A stretch of DNA of 64,000 nt from Oscarella lobularis. Taxonomy: Eukaryota > Porifera > Homoscleromorpha > Homosclerophorida > Oscarellidae. The notes beneath the pieces are model-generated. The model ran no database searches. It was not told the DNA's origin and saw nothing but the letters and a program-made list of their open reading frames with translations. This document shows positions 45,808 through 55,770 of the stretch, piece after piece. How positions within the stretch are numbered: position 1 is the first letter of the stretch; every line of letters starts with the position of its first letter. The stretch spans positions 2,046,001 through 2,110,000 of the forward strand of contig NC_089187.1 of assembly GCF_947507565.1 (NCBI RefSeq). Reading direction: 5' to 3'. Position numbers and translations under genes: made by a program.

Positions 45808-46095
45808 CTACGGCATGCCATCGCCCCGAGAGATATCAGGGTCTACCAGAGGAGCTTCTTCTTCAGTATCGTCCGCTGTATGGGTCTGAAGGCTCTTGTT
45901 AAATTTTCCTGTCAGGTTCTTTAGTAGAAATGGCTCGCAGTAGTGGCATCGGGTGGTAGTAGGTACTAGTAGGCAGTTAGCGTGAAATGAGTGTCCGCAG
46001 CTTAGAAGTATTGCAGTATCGCTTTCATCAACACATTTTTCTAAATCGCATGCATAACAGATCTTGCGATGGGGGTTTTGGAGTAGAAAACCCAA
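45808..46095 (-). CDS. RING-like zinc-finger C-terminal fragment
   Basis: The frame contains CYACDLEKCVDESDTAILLS followed by CGHSFHANCL and CHYC, spacing that suits a cross-brace RING-type finger, then an acidic tail (DDTEEEAPLVD) and a stop at 45808. The reading continues in frame upstream of the first methionine only for a short distance before the duplicated Gal3ST unit begins. It may be the last exon of a gene cut by that duplication, or a short gene starting at 46095. Confidence 0.5.
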   Translation of the reverse strand: MGFLLQNPHRKICYACDLEKCVDESDTAILLSCGHSFHANCLLVPTTTRCHYCEPFLLKNLTGKFNKSLQTHTADDTEEEAPLVDPDISRGDGMP

Positions 46096-46176
46096 GAGGA
46101 AATGACCTCTGGTCCAAGGTGCAGGCTAACGTATTTAGTTGAAAGGACCTTCTCTTTCGTTTAGTTTGTAGTTCTT

Positions 46177-46385
46177 TTGAATACTTTATTGTCTATTGGC
46201 ATGGTTTTCCATAGCGCGCCTCCGTCGATTACGTTCAGAACAGAGGGCGTTGAATTTTCCGTGCCACTGTGGCGCTTCCTTCGCCCCCGCGGGGGCGGAC
46301 GCCGGGAGATTCTTTCTGCCGCCCTTGATTCAATTTGGTGCAATTATCAGGAGCCAAAAACAGAGACTGTCCGGGCAGTCCTGGG
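46177..46385 (+). pseudogene. Partial copy of the 44165-44380 segment
   Basis: About 210 bases match 44165-44380 with a few substitutions and one 3-base insertion. The arginine-rich first exon and the acidic/basic tails are absent. At 46385 it joins directly to the truncated Gal3ST copy, so about 550 bp present in the parent arrangement are deleted. Confidence 0.8.
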
Positions 46386-47153
46386 TACCATTGACTCGGG
46401 CATGTATTCCATATGAGCACAAGGGCAAACAAACGTCTTGTCTATTTCATGAATTATTCTCTTTACATCCTTGTCCTTGTATGGCGGATTGACGCCCAAA
46501 TCGAACGCCATACCGTTGAACCCAGCCCATTGTCTGAGCGGTTTCTTATAGTCGTTGCCGGCTCGAATACGCGATAAATACTGACCAACCGTTTGATTTT
46601 CGCTATGCGTCTGTACGTTCCGTAAAAAGAAAAAGTCGAAACAAATCGAGTAATAGGATCGCGAAGAATTGTGATATAGACGGGCTTCTTTATGAGTTTG
46701 TCCATGACGGCCTTGTTGTATCGACAGTGATCGATAAGAACGCCGTAGTCGCCGCGTTTGACGATACATGCGAGATCGAGTCGTTCAAACGCAAGTGCAT
46801 GGGGTACCCAAGATGCATTCCGTCGGTCGGTATGACCTCTCGTAGGCGGTGCTTCAGAGCTTCATCACGTACCACACGGTCGTGCTTCCCCGTTTTGTGC
46901 GTCTTTATGCAAATTTTTGAACGGACTCTACGGCTTCCTTTGGCGAGTTTGTCTCGACGGGTTTTCGCTTTGGAGACGTTGTCGGCGAAGCTGGTGGAGG
47001 TTCCGTGGGGTGTCTGGAAATCGGACGTTTGCGATGCTGCAACGTAAGGAGTATCCCTGCTAGAGCCAGAACGAATGGCAGCAATAGCATGAGCTTGACG
47101 ATTCGCAGTCTACATGGTAGATTCCACTTCGACTTTCGGTTCATTGGGCGCAA
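46386..47153 (-). pseudogene. Gal3ST-like pseudogene
   Basis: The copy begins MRPMNRKSKWNLPCRLRIVK at 47153 and keeps the signal anchor. It has a 4-base deletion near 46910 that gives a stop after VQKFA, destroying the KTHKTGS motif in frame. Further deletions of 7 and 8 bases lie near 46855 and 46755. Homology ends at the MEYMPESMV segment, so the last 120 or so residues are missing. Clearly non-functional as a sulfotransferase. Confidence 0.88.
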
Positions 47154-47406
47154 TTAAAATCGAAGAGGTGGAAGAGGTGATGGTGATGTACTGGTGATAC
47201 CAATTTTTACGTCATACTAATCTACATACGCGGCTTAATTTTTGGATTCCATCGGAGCTGAGCGTACTGGACTACATTCAATTGCCAGTGGATATAGACA
47301 CATGTATACGTACGTATACTGGAAGCTGAACAGAAACAGACAATTTGGTGAAATGCTGAGCGTGATAGAAGCAGCAGGAAGCATCGTAGCCAGTGGTTTC
47401 TTTTCT

Positions 47407-50400
47407 TAGGCTACAGGAATCTCCGGTCCCGTGAGCCACTCTTCTGGTGGCTTTGGCGTCGCCAAGCCAATGGGAGGATTGGGCACTTCCGGCCAAGGAC
47501 TTTTGAGATTCGCTGGCTTTGTGGGAAATTTTCCAGTTTGCCCAACCGGGTACACTCTTATTTCGCTATAACAGAAAACATGCCATTCTCGGAACTTGCT
47601 ATGTATTGGCCATACCAAATGTGAGCATGATCGTAGCCATTCGTTGCTGTCACCTCCACCTGAAGACCCGTGTATTCACCAGGCAAATTGACCTAGACCG
47701 CTGTAAGATAAGGCATTTTCTATATATAAACTTTAATCTTACGTCGTGCACTCTTCGTCGTTGATAGTTGTCCTATATTAGTTTGAGTCGCTTATCATCT
47801 ATCACTAGAGATTCTCCTTACCTTGACTGTGGCGACAGTTTGCCACTGAGTTGATCCTTTGGCACGGACGTGGATGGCGTAGTCTTTTACCGTTTCCGGC
47901 ATCGGTTGACCCCAGATCATCGACTTTTGATCTTCAGTTTTGATGCTGAATGTCAATCTTCTCCACAGCCCCGTGTCGAAGATGAATTGCACTTGTCCAA
48001 TAGTTATCGGCGATTCCCATTCGAGAGTCAACGTAGCGGGAACTTCAGAGCTACAGTACAAATGAGTTTATATCAAGACGTTTTAGTGCATTTCTCTACC
48101 TCATCCATCTGTTTGTCCCAGGTAGACACTGTCCAGACATGCAGCCACCGGGCCCAAAGACGGCTCTCGTTTGACCCGAGATGACTTCCTTCGCCTCACT
48201 GCCCTCTAGTTCACTAAAGCATTATGTCTCGTGCATGCGAAATCTCGCAGCGTAAATTGGTGTTTACCTCGTGGCAGAAATCTTTGCCTTCAGGGCCATG
48301 TCTCTTGGATCCTGATTGATTTGGTGCACAATGAACTGATCGTCACGCAAGAGTTGCTGCCAAAATCGTTACTATGACCAGCACAGAATAAGCAATGGAG
48401 TTCAATCTAACTTGTTGAATGCTCCAAACGGCATCAGCATTCTCTGCCACTTGTTGAGGAGTCATGCCGCACTGAACGGCGTACGCTGCAGCGGTGCCAG
48501 CCGCTTGACCGTGCTGCAAAAGAGAGCCTCGTATCACGGTGCCTTTCCATCCCTACCTCGCTCACCGTCATGCAAGTGGCCATGACTCGTTGGGAGCCAA
48601 AGACGACGTGAGAGAAGCTGGCTAGACGGCCGGCAAACATCAGATTCGGCACGTTTGAAGAAATGAAGCAACGAAGAGGAGTGCCATAAATATAAGGAAC
48701 GTTGATCGAAGTAAAAGGAGGATGTTCCGTATCATTGATGCCTTTGATGGCAAAAAATGCCAAAAAAAACGCTCAACGCAAATCATTCCCATTTACCGCG
48801 AGGATTGTGGAGGTCGATATTCCATCCGGCGTGGCAAACGCTGTCGAAAAAGTCGGTCGGTTCGGGAACGATTTCGTTCTGCGTTTGCACGTGAAGTCCA
48901 ATCAGCCTTCGCGCTTCGCGCTTGCACGGATAGAGGCCTGCAAAAATCAAACATTTTCAGCCAAAAATCGACGCGTACGTACCAAACCAATCCAAGGCCC
49001 AGTTGGTCGGATCAACGTCGAGCTTCCCATCGCCGTTCTTGATGTAGTCCCATATGCCGATCAGAGCCTCGAGGAGTTCGTGCATAATTTCGTCTCCGTC
49101 GCTGACGTTGTCGTACGGATACGAGACTTCAATCCACCAGTAGCCTGTCGCAATATCATCTCAACCAGTTTTTCGCTCAAAGACGTGCACTCTCTTACCG
49201 TAGTCGATCGTCCTTATGCCGCGATATTTGAAATCGTCAGACGTAAATTTTCGTTTGAAAGTGGGAGGCGGCTTGAACGGCATCGGCTTGCCCATATCTC
49301 TGCACACAAAAGATAAATAGCCCCATTAATTATCAACTAAATTCGAATTTACTTGGCGTGAAAAGCGAGGGACGTTCCTTCGGTCAGCGTATCAGCCACG
49401 TCCATAGCAAGAGACTCGTTGTATTGAGACTTCGCCTCTCTTCCTTGAGTCCAGTAATTTCCCGCTTCGGCTCCAAGACGACCGTCTCCAGTACAGTCGA
49501 TGAAGACCTTGCCTGTAATTTCGTAGCGTTTCTGAGTGATTTGGTTGTCAGCATAGGCGACCTAAATTTAGGTGAATTTTTAGACGCAGCTGTTGCGATT
49601 GGTTTTTTATACCAAGATGGTTCCGTCGTCGTCTCGGCTGACGCCGGTGAACCACGTGTTTAGAAGAAGCGTCATGTTCGGTTCGGCGCGAAATTTGTCG
49701 AGAAACGTCAGATCCAGCATTTCGGCGCAAAACTGGTTTTGGGAACGATCAGACTTTTACGACTATGACGTCAAAATTTTCTGTTACCTGGGGATTTGCC
49801 ATGGAATTGTCCAATCTGATTTCGTCAACAATTCCACTCTCTCTTGCCTCGGTTTCGTTTTCTTTTCCTCTGCCTACCAAGGAAAGAATTAGATAGATAA
49901 ATAGCATTCAAAGTGTCTTTTATACCTCCAGACTTGTCCGCACCGACCATGTGGAGTTTGACTTCACTGGACGCATTGCCACCCAGTACCGGTCGCCCTG
50001 AGCACAAAACAATCGTCTACTACACCTAGCAGCTTCCTTGAATATAGACCGTGAATGCAGACAGTTCGTGCACCAGATCGAGCAGCTGCCAAAGCGGCGC
50101 CAACACCAGCGCTATTCACAGTCATAAATACACGAGTCGAATTTTGATATTTTGATATACCTTCCTGCTCCTGCAACAATGACATCGCAGTCCAACGGTG
50201 TCAATATCATTCCTGCTCCGACGGGCTGCGTCACTTGAACGTTGCCGTCGTCGGCGAGGGGAAACGGTCCTCTGGGATCAACCTTGATTTGAAGTCCAGA
50301 GAGAGACTGCTCCATCTTTCCGGGCAGAACATCTCCAGCAGCTACAAAAAAACCCATACTCAAAAATGACACATGAGCCGTGATTCCAAACCGTTGGTTT

Positions 50401-50801
50401 TGGTTTCTTGGAAGTGCAACGTCATAGTCAAATACAGCATAGACCCAGTCTTCAAAGTCAGATACTTTAGCATGGACTTCCCTTGGACTTAATATAAAAT
50501 GTACCTTGCTGGCAGAAAGGAAGCATTTTTGAACATTAGAGTCGCAATCGAGATCAGTTACATCTAAGACAACAATCCTAATAAACTAATCAGCGTTCTT
50601 AGAGCGTATACCGTCGTCAACCGTCGCTCCGTATGAGACGACGTAGGCGTGACTGTTTACTGTGTAGTCCTTCAAGTCTTCAGCAAATAGTTTCTGCAGA
50701 TCGGCGGACAGGTGCTTGAGAGTGTAACGATAGAATGGAACGCTGAGAGTCGTTCTTCGAACGGACAATGCCGTCTTGCCTTCGCCTGAGACAGCCAACA
50801 T
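47407..50801 (-). CDS. FAD-dependent oxidoreductase (FAD_oxidored/PF12831-like), multi-exon
   Basis: About fourteen exons on the minus strand. The first two exons (50801 to about 50512) and the start of the next carry a beta-rich N-terminal region (IVVLDVTDLDCDSNVQKC, WVYAVFDYDVALPRN). The dinucleotide-binding segment is DCDVIVAGAG, then SAGVGAALAAARSGARTVCI and the family motif PVLGGNASSEVKLHMVGAD. Later text: FIDCTGDGRLGAEAGNYW, NLMFAGRLASFSHVVFGSQR, VMATCMTV and HGQAAGTAAAYAVQ, all typical of this family. A C-terminal discoidin-like part (TIGQVQFIFDTGLWRRLTF) precedes the last exon EIRVYPVGQTGKF, which stops at 47407. Such proteins are common in polysaccharide-degrading bacteria; the substrate is unknown. 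No clear signal peptide was found at the chosen start. Confidence 0.78.
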
Positions 50802-51107
50802 TTAAACCATGCAATTAATTAATTAAACGAGACGTATGTTTGCTCGACCATCAGAATCTTCTAGCTGCAAAGACGCTTTGATTCGCACAGAGTCCATTGA
50901 GACTCGGAGTAGTGTACGTACTCTACTCAATTCAAACGCCTACGGATCACGAGTGTCGAGAGATGTAGGAGTACGTCTCTGAGGCAGTCGGACACGCCCG
51001 CTCTGCTGTCCAATTCAGCGTCGAATTTGTCGAAGGGCTCTTTTTATGAAATCGTAAATGGAAAACGAAAACCCCATCAAAACAAAGGAAAAACGCGAGT
51101 AAAAAAA
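50802..51107. other. Intergenic region, no gene seen
   Basis: It separates the start of the FAD oxidoreductase from the stop of the upstream beta-helix gene, both on the minus strand. No repeat or coding signal stands out apart from a short aattaatt tract near 50815. Confidence 0.4.
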
Positions 51108-53180
51108 TCAATTGGGGTTACCATCAGCGTTCAGTCCTATCTGCGTGTTGTGAGCTTTCCCTGACACTTGCATGGTCCCCTGAAGAAAATAAGCAGGTAC
51201 AAATTTTCCAACAATAATTATTTACACTCCACCTGCAAAACATTGCCCGTTATGATGGCTCTTGCCAGCGTCTTCTGACCGAGATCGATATGATTTCCAT
51301 CATGTTGAAAATCGCAGTTGGTCACTTGAAGACTTTTATAAATGACAGACGTAGTAGGTATCTATACTGGGTGCATAGACTACTGACTTACTTTCCAGTG
51401 GCTCCATTTACTTCAATAGCAGGCAGACCCTGAGAAACCACAGTGTAATACAAAACGTCTGTCGTTGAAACAGACCGTGCCTTTTTGCTGTGATCCCATT
51501 GAACAAACGTGCAGTCTGAAAATGCCGTTGTTCCAGACCCCGAAATCTAGACATACAAAAACGGTCACCTAATGAGGCCAACATACCACTAAAGGACCTG
51601 CCTTTGCTACTGAATTTGACGGTCCCCAAAACGCGCTATTGACAAGATGAACACTGCCGGCATTCGACGCATTGACGACAATTTGCGTAGAATCGACACC
51701 CTATAAAAATATTGCCTAAAAAGTGCTACGTAACGATCACGTCGCGCTGACGTCAAAAGCAGTGAATTCTCCGTTCGTTATAATAATTCCAGAAGTCTTC
51801 GTCGATTCGACTAGAACAGATGCATTAGTCTACGTCAGAAAAAAAACCAGAGTATTCTCCCAATAATTTGATCTTATAAGTCGTACCGCCTTATCAGCTC
51901 CAATTCCAAGAAAATTTCCGTTGCACGAACCCGTGCTCGTAGTGGTAAAGTGATACCCAACAGCATACCCAAACGAAAACGTATTGAATACGTACTCCCA
52001 GTCGGTTCGACCGAATACAAACGATCGACCGTTCAAGAGCTGATAACCGATGTATTCGTCAGTATGAGAGTACCTCAATTATAAACCCGGTTTCATTAGT
52101 GCTGTGTATGGCCTAAAAACATACCAGGGATTAAAGTGAACGTCTTCAACGCGACCAATATCGTAATTCTCGTCTATAAAGATTCCCTAAAGAACTGACG
52201 TCAAACATGCTGACATTGTCTTCTATTTCTAACTGTGTTGGTCGGTTGGCCCTGGACACGAGCTATATAGTGACGAGCGGCACGAATAGCTCGAATAGCA
52301 TTGAAACAGTTCAGGCACTCTACGTCAGTAACTGCCGAATTGGCGCCAGTCATGTCGACAGTCCTGGGAACACCTCATAGTACCAATAGAAGAAATTTGT
52401 TTCTTTTCTTTTCTGAGGCTGACCAGGGAAACGGGGTAGGCGGTCGATCGCCTGGCTGGTCAGGATAGTATATGGTGACTCCGCAAAGTACCGAATTGTG
52501 AGTCAGAGAAATGAAAGGATTGCCACTTTCGTTTCCTTTGCCATCGGTCGGCATCAGTATTGTCCCGTCTAAGAAACAAATTCGAAAAAATTGAAATTCT
52601 TTTCTATGATGTATATTGCCTGTTGGAGTGTCTGAAGGATGTTGGCCAACTATGTGAGCAGGGACAGACCTTCAGTTAGAAAATAATATGGTACGCCAAG
52701 AAATAGATTACATGTCTACTTGTATGTTCCCTGCAGAGTCACTGCCTCTGGTACAGTCAAAGATCCTTTGAAAAGAAAATTTCCCACTGGTATCAGCACT
52801 AAATTTTTTCCAAAATAATTGATAAGCGAACAAATAGTTTAATTCTAGTTTGCCTGTTCCTCCGTTGGTTTTGTTTGCTGCGTCGAGGGCTGATTGAAAG
52901 GCGTGTGTATTGTCCGTCTTTGCATCCCCAACCGCTCCGAAATCCATCACTGCAAAAGAGATAAGGACCTTTTGCACTCTCATATGCTATTTGCATTGCG
53001 ACCGGTACCGTCGAAAATGGATGCTTTCGAGGAGTCAACGTTATGCCTGTACGTATATTCAATATTTTGAAATCGTTGATCGAGCTGAAAGCTTTGGCCG
53101 CCTCGAGACAATTTGAGTGCCTGGCAAAGCAAGACTCCACTGCGACAGAGCAACAGCAGTGAAATAAAACGAATGGCCAT
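51108..53180 (-). CDS. Secreted pectate-lyase-superfamily beta-helix protein A
   Basis: The start at 53180 gives a signal peptide (MAIRFISLLLLCRSGVLLCQ). Then come FGAVGDAKTDNTHAFQSALD, the typical opening of the pectate-lyase superfamily (PF12708) right-handed beta-helix, and VLIPVGNFLFKGSLTVPEAV, GNPFISLTHNSVLCGVTIYY, CFNAIRAIRAARHYIARVQG, GIFIDENYDIGRVEDVHFNP, SFVFGRTDWEYVFNTF, SCNGNFLGIGADKA and the end LNADGNPN. About twelve exons. The intron after GGTG uses a GC donor (52853-52852). Substrate unknown; the family acts on polysaccharides. Its upstream neighbour on the same strand is a paralogue. Confidence 0.8.
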
Positions 53181-53319
53181 GGTCCTTCTCGCGGGCACGT
53201 GAGAGCTACTCATTCATTAGGTGCACTATGCAATTGGGAGGCGTACTACCGTGCAAAACAAGCGTGAAGGAGAACATTGAAAATCAAATAATAGGACGTG
53301 GAAACTCTGCTCGAGAGAA

Positions 53320-55576
53320 TCAATGGGGATTACCGTCCGCGTTTAGTCCTATTTGAGTGTTGCGAGCTTTTCCTGACACTCGAGTAGAACCCTGCAACAC
53401 CAAAGTAGAAACTCGATACTATCGTTTATTCTAAATATATTCTACTGTACCTGTATGACATTGCCTGTTATGACAGCTCTTGCCAGAGTGGATCCAAGAT
53501 CGACTTGATTTCCATCCTGCTGAAAGTCAGAATTTGTCACCAGAAGACTAGACAAAGAGAGCTAAAGGTGCCTCGTAAGAATACAAAGATAATGACTAGT
53601 ATACTTTCCTGTTGCTCCATCCACTTCAATAGCATGTCTTCCCTAAAACCAATATTTAGAGAAAGTAGTAAAAAAAACAAGGTTTGCCTTCTTGTCGTGG
53701 TCCCACTGACTAAAGGTGCAGTCTCCAAATCCAGTTGTTCCAGATCCAGCAATCTAGACGCGTATAAACGAACACTTAAAGGCTGCAAAAACGAGAGCCT
53801 TCAACGTGCCTTCGCAATAGAATTAGATGGTCCCCAAAAAGCGCTATTGACGAGACGAAGGGTGCCTTTGTTAGAGGAACTGACAACAATTTGAGACGAG
53901 TCTACACCCTAGCAAAACGAAAATGGCTTTTTGATAATTAATGAATTGATCGTGCTAACGTAAGGACTTCCAAAAGCAGTAAATTCTCCATTAGTTATTA
54001 AAATTCCAAAGGTATCTGCCGCATCGACTTGAACAGACGCATTCGTCTAAATAAAATCAATATAAAATAGTTTCTCAATTAAGCTTTCCGCCTTACAGCC
54101 ATATCCGCTCCGATTCCGAGAAAGTTACCGTTGCAAGAGCCTTTGGTGCTGGCCAAAAAGTGATAGCCAATAGCGTAGCCAAACGCAAACGTATTGAACA
54201 CGTATTCCCAATCGGTTCGAGCAAAGACAAACGCTCGACCGTGCAACAACTGCCATCCAATGTAATCCTTGTTATAAGAATACCTAGAAAAGCGCAGAGT
54301 GCAGATACTCAAAGCACATAGTTCTGACATACCAAGGATTCCAGTGGACGTCTTCAACGCGACCAATATCATACGTCTCGTCCACGTAGATACCCTAACA
54401 AATGATTTTAATCACAAAAAAAGCGATCTCTTCTTCCTTTTGTATCTTCAACCGTATTGATGGGTTGGCCTTGGATGCGTGCAATATAATGACGAGCGGC
54501 ACCGACGGCGCGAACTGCATTGAAGCAATTCAGGCACTCGATGTCAGTAACGGCTGCGTTGTTTCCACCCAGGACAATGGTCCTAAGAAAAAGCTGTACA
54601 TCGCTCTAAAAATAAATTTCATTTACCAGGGAAATGGGGTTGGCGTTTGATTGCCTGGCTGGCCAGGATAATATATCGTGACTCCACAAAGCACCGAGTC
54701 ACGAGAGATGGTAATAAAGGGCGAACCGCTTTCGTTTCCCTTGCCACCAGTCGGCATCAGAACTGTACCATCTTAGAAAAGACGATCAGAAAAAGTGCAA
54801 GTGCTTTTTTTTCTCACTGTACCTGTTGGAGTGTCAGCAGGATTTTGACCGGGCGTGTGAGAAGGCACGGATCTTCAGAGAAACGACGCCTTACGAAAAA
54901 AATTCCCACTCTTCGGTTTCTTCTCACTTGTACGTCCCTTGCAACGTGACAGCCGCTGGCACAGTCAATGATCCACTGAAGAGAAAATTTCCGGACGATA
55001 TCAGAACTGGACTTTTGAATTAGATATCGCTGTCGAAACAGAGAATATCTATATGTTGCCTGTGTTAGGCCAACATAGTAGATCGCTCACAAAGTAGATC
55101 AATGACGTCATTGTGTCTATATATAGTAGCTGCATCATACATATGGCTGACCCTCCCATGACACTTCTAGAAGTGTCATGGGAGGGTCAGCCATATGTAT
55201 GATGCAGCTACTATATATAGACACAATGACGTCATCGATCTACTTTGTGAGCGATCTACTATGTTGGCCTCACAGCCTGTTCCTCCGAGGGTCTTGTTTG
55301 CTGCATCGAGGGCCGATTGAAAAGCTTGGGTATTGTCCGTCTTTCCGTCTCCCACAGCCCCGAAATCCGTCACTAGAGATGAAATAAATGATTTCTTTTG
55401 TAGCCAATCTGCACCGTACCGTCAAAAATGGACGCGTTCGCGTTAGAGCCGAATTTGTACACGTTTTGAGTACTCCAAGCTGGCTGGCCAAACTGAACTC
55501 GTCCTCGAGGCGTCATTAACGCTTGGGAGAGTAAGAATTCGCTGCAGCAAAGCAGCAGTAGCCTGCAAACGATCAT
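53320..55576 (-). CDS. Secreted pectate-lyase-superfamily beta-helix protein B
   Basis: A tandem paralogue of gene A with the same exon order. The signal peptide starts at 55576 (MIVCRLLLLCCSEFLLSQAL). Core text: FGAVGDGKTDNTQAFQSALD, NFLFSGSLTVPAAVTLQGTY, CFNAVRAVGAARHYIARIQG, IGRVEDVHWNPWY, AFVFARTDWEYVFNTFAFGY, SCNGNFLGIGADMA and the end LNADGNPH at 53320. The GC-donor intron is conserved (55276-55275) and has been enlarged by a 204-bp palindromic insertion. Divergent from CC2D2A. Confidence 0.8.
55067..55270. mobile_element. Near-perfect 204-bp palindrome (MITE-like) in an intron
   Basis: Two 102-bp arms are complementary with a single mismatch (aatgacg versus cgatgacg context near 55101/55236) and no spacer; the centre is cttctagaag. 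It lies wholly inside the GC-AG intron of beta-helix gene B. Each arm includes tgacgtca and catacatatggctgaccctc. Gene A has no counterpart. Confidence 0.85.
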
Positions 55577-55770
55577 TGTTTTTCTTTTCTGGCACGTGAT
55601 TCCGTACGACGCGCGCTTGCCCAGACGTCGGAGGGAAAATACGGAGAGCACAGCCGAGTACGTCTACGTGAACGACGCTTTCGGCGACTAATAGATCATT
55701 AGATTGCTACGAGCGCGTTTGCGAGCGCGCAGAGACGCCCTCGAGCAAACGCTCGACGCGCGATCGAACG
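55577..55770. promoter_or_regulatory. Divergent 5' region, beta-helix gene B / CC2D2A
   Basis: 194 bp separate the two start codons. It is GC-richer than the introns and contains cgagcgcgtttgcgagcgcgc near 55707. No TATA box is evident. Confidence 0.4.
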
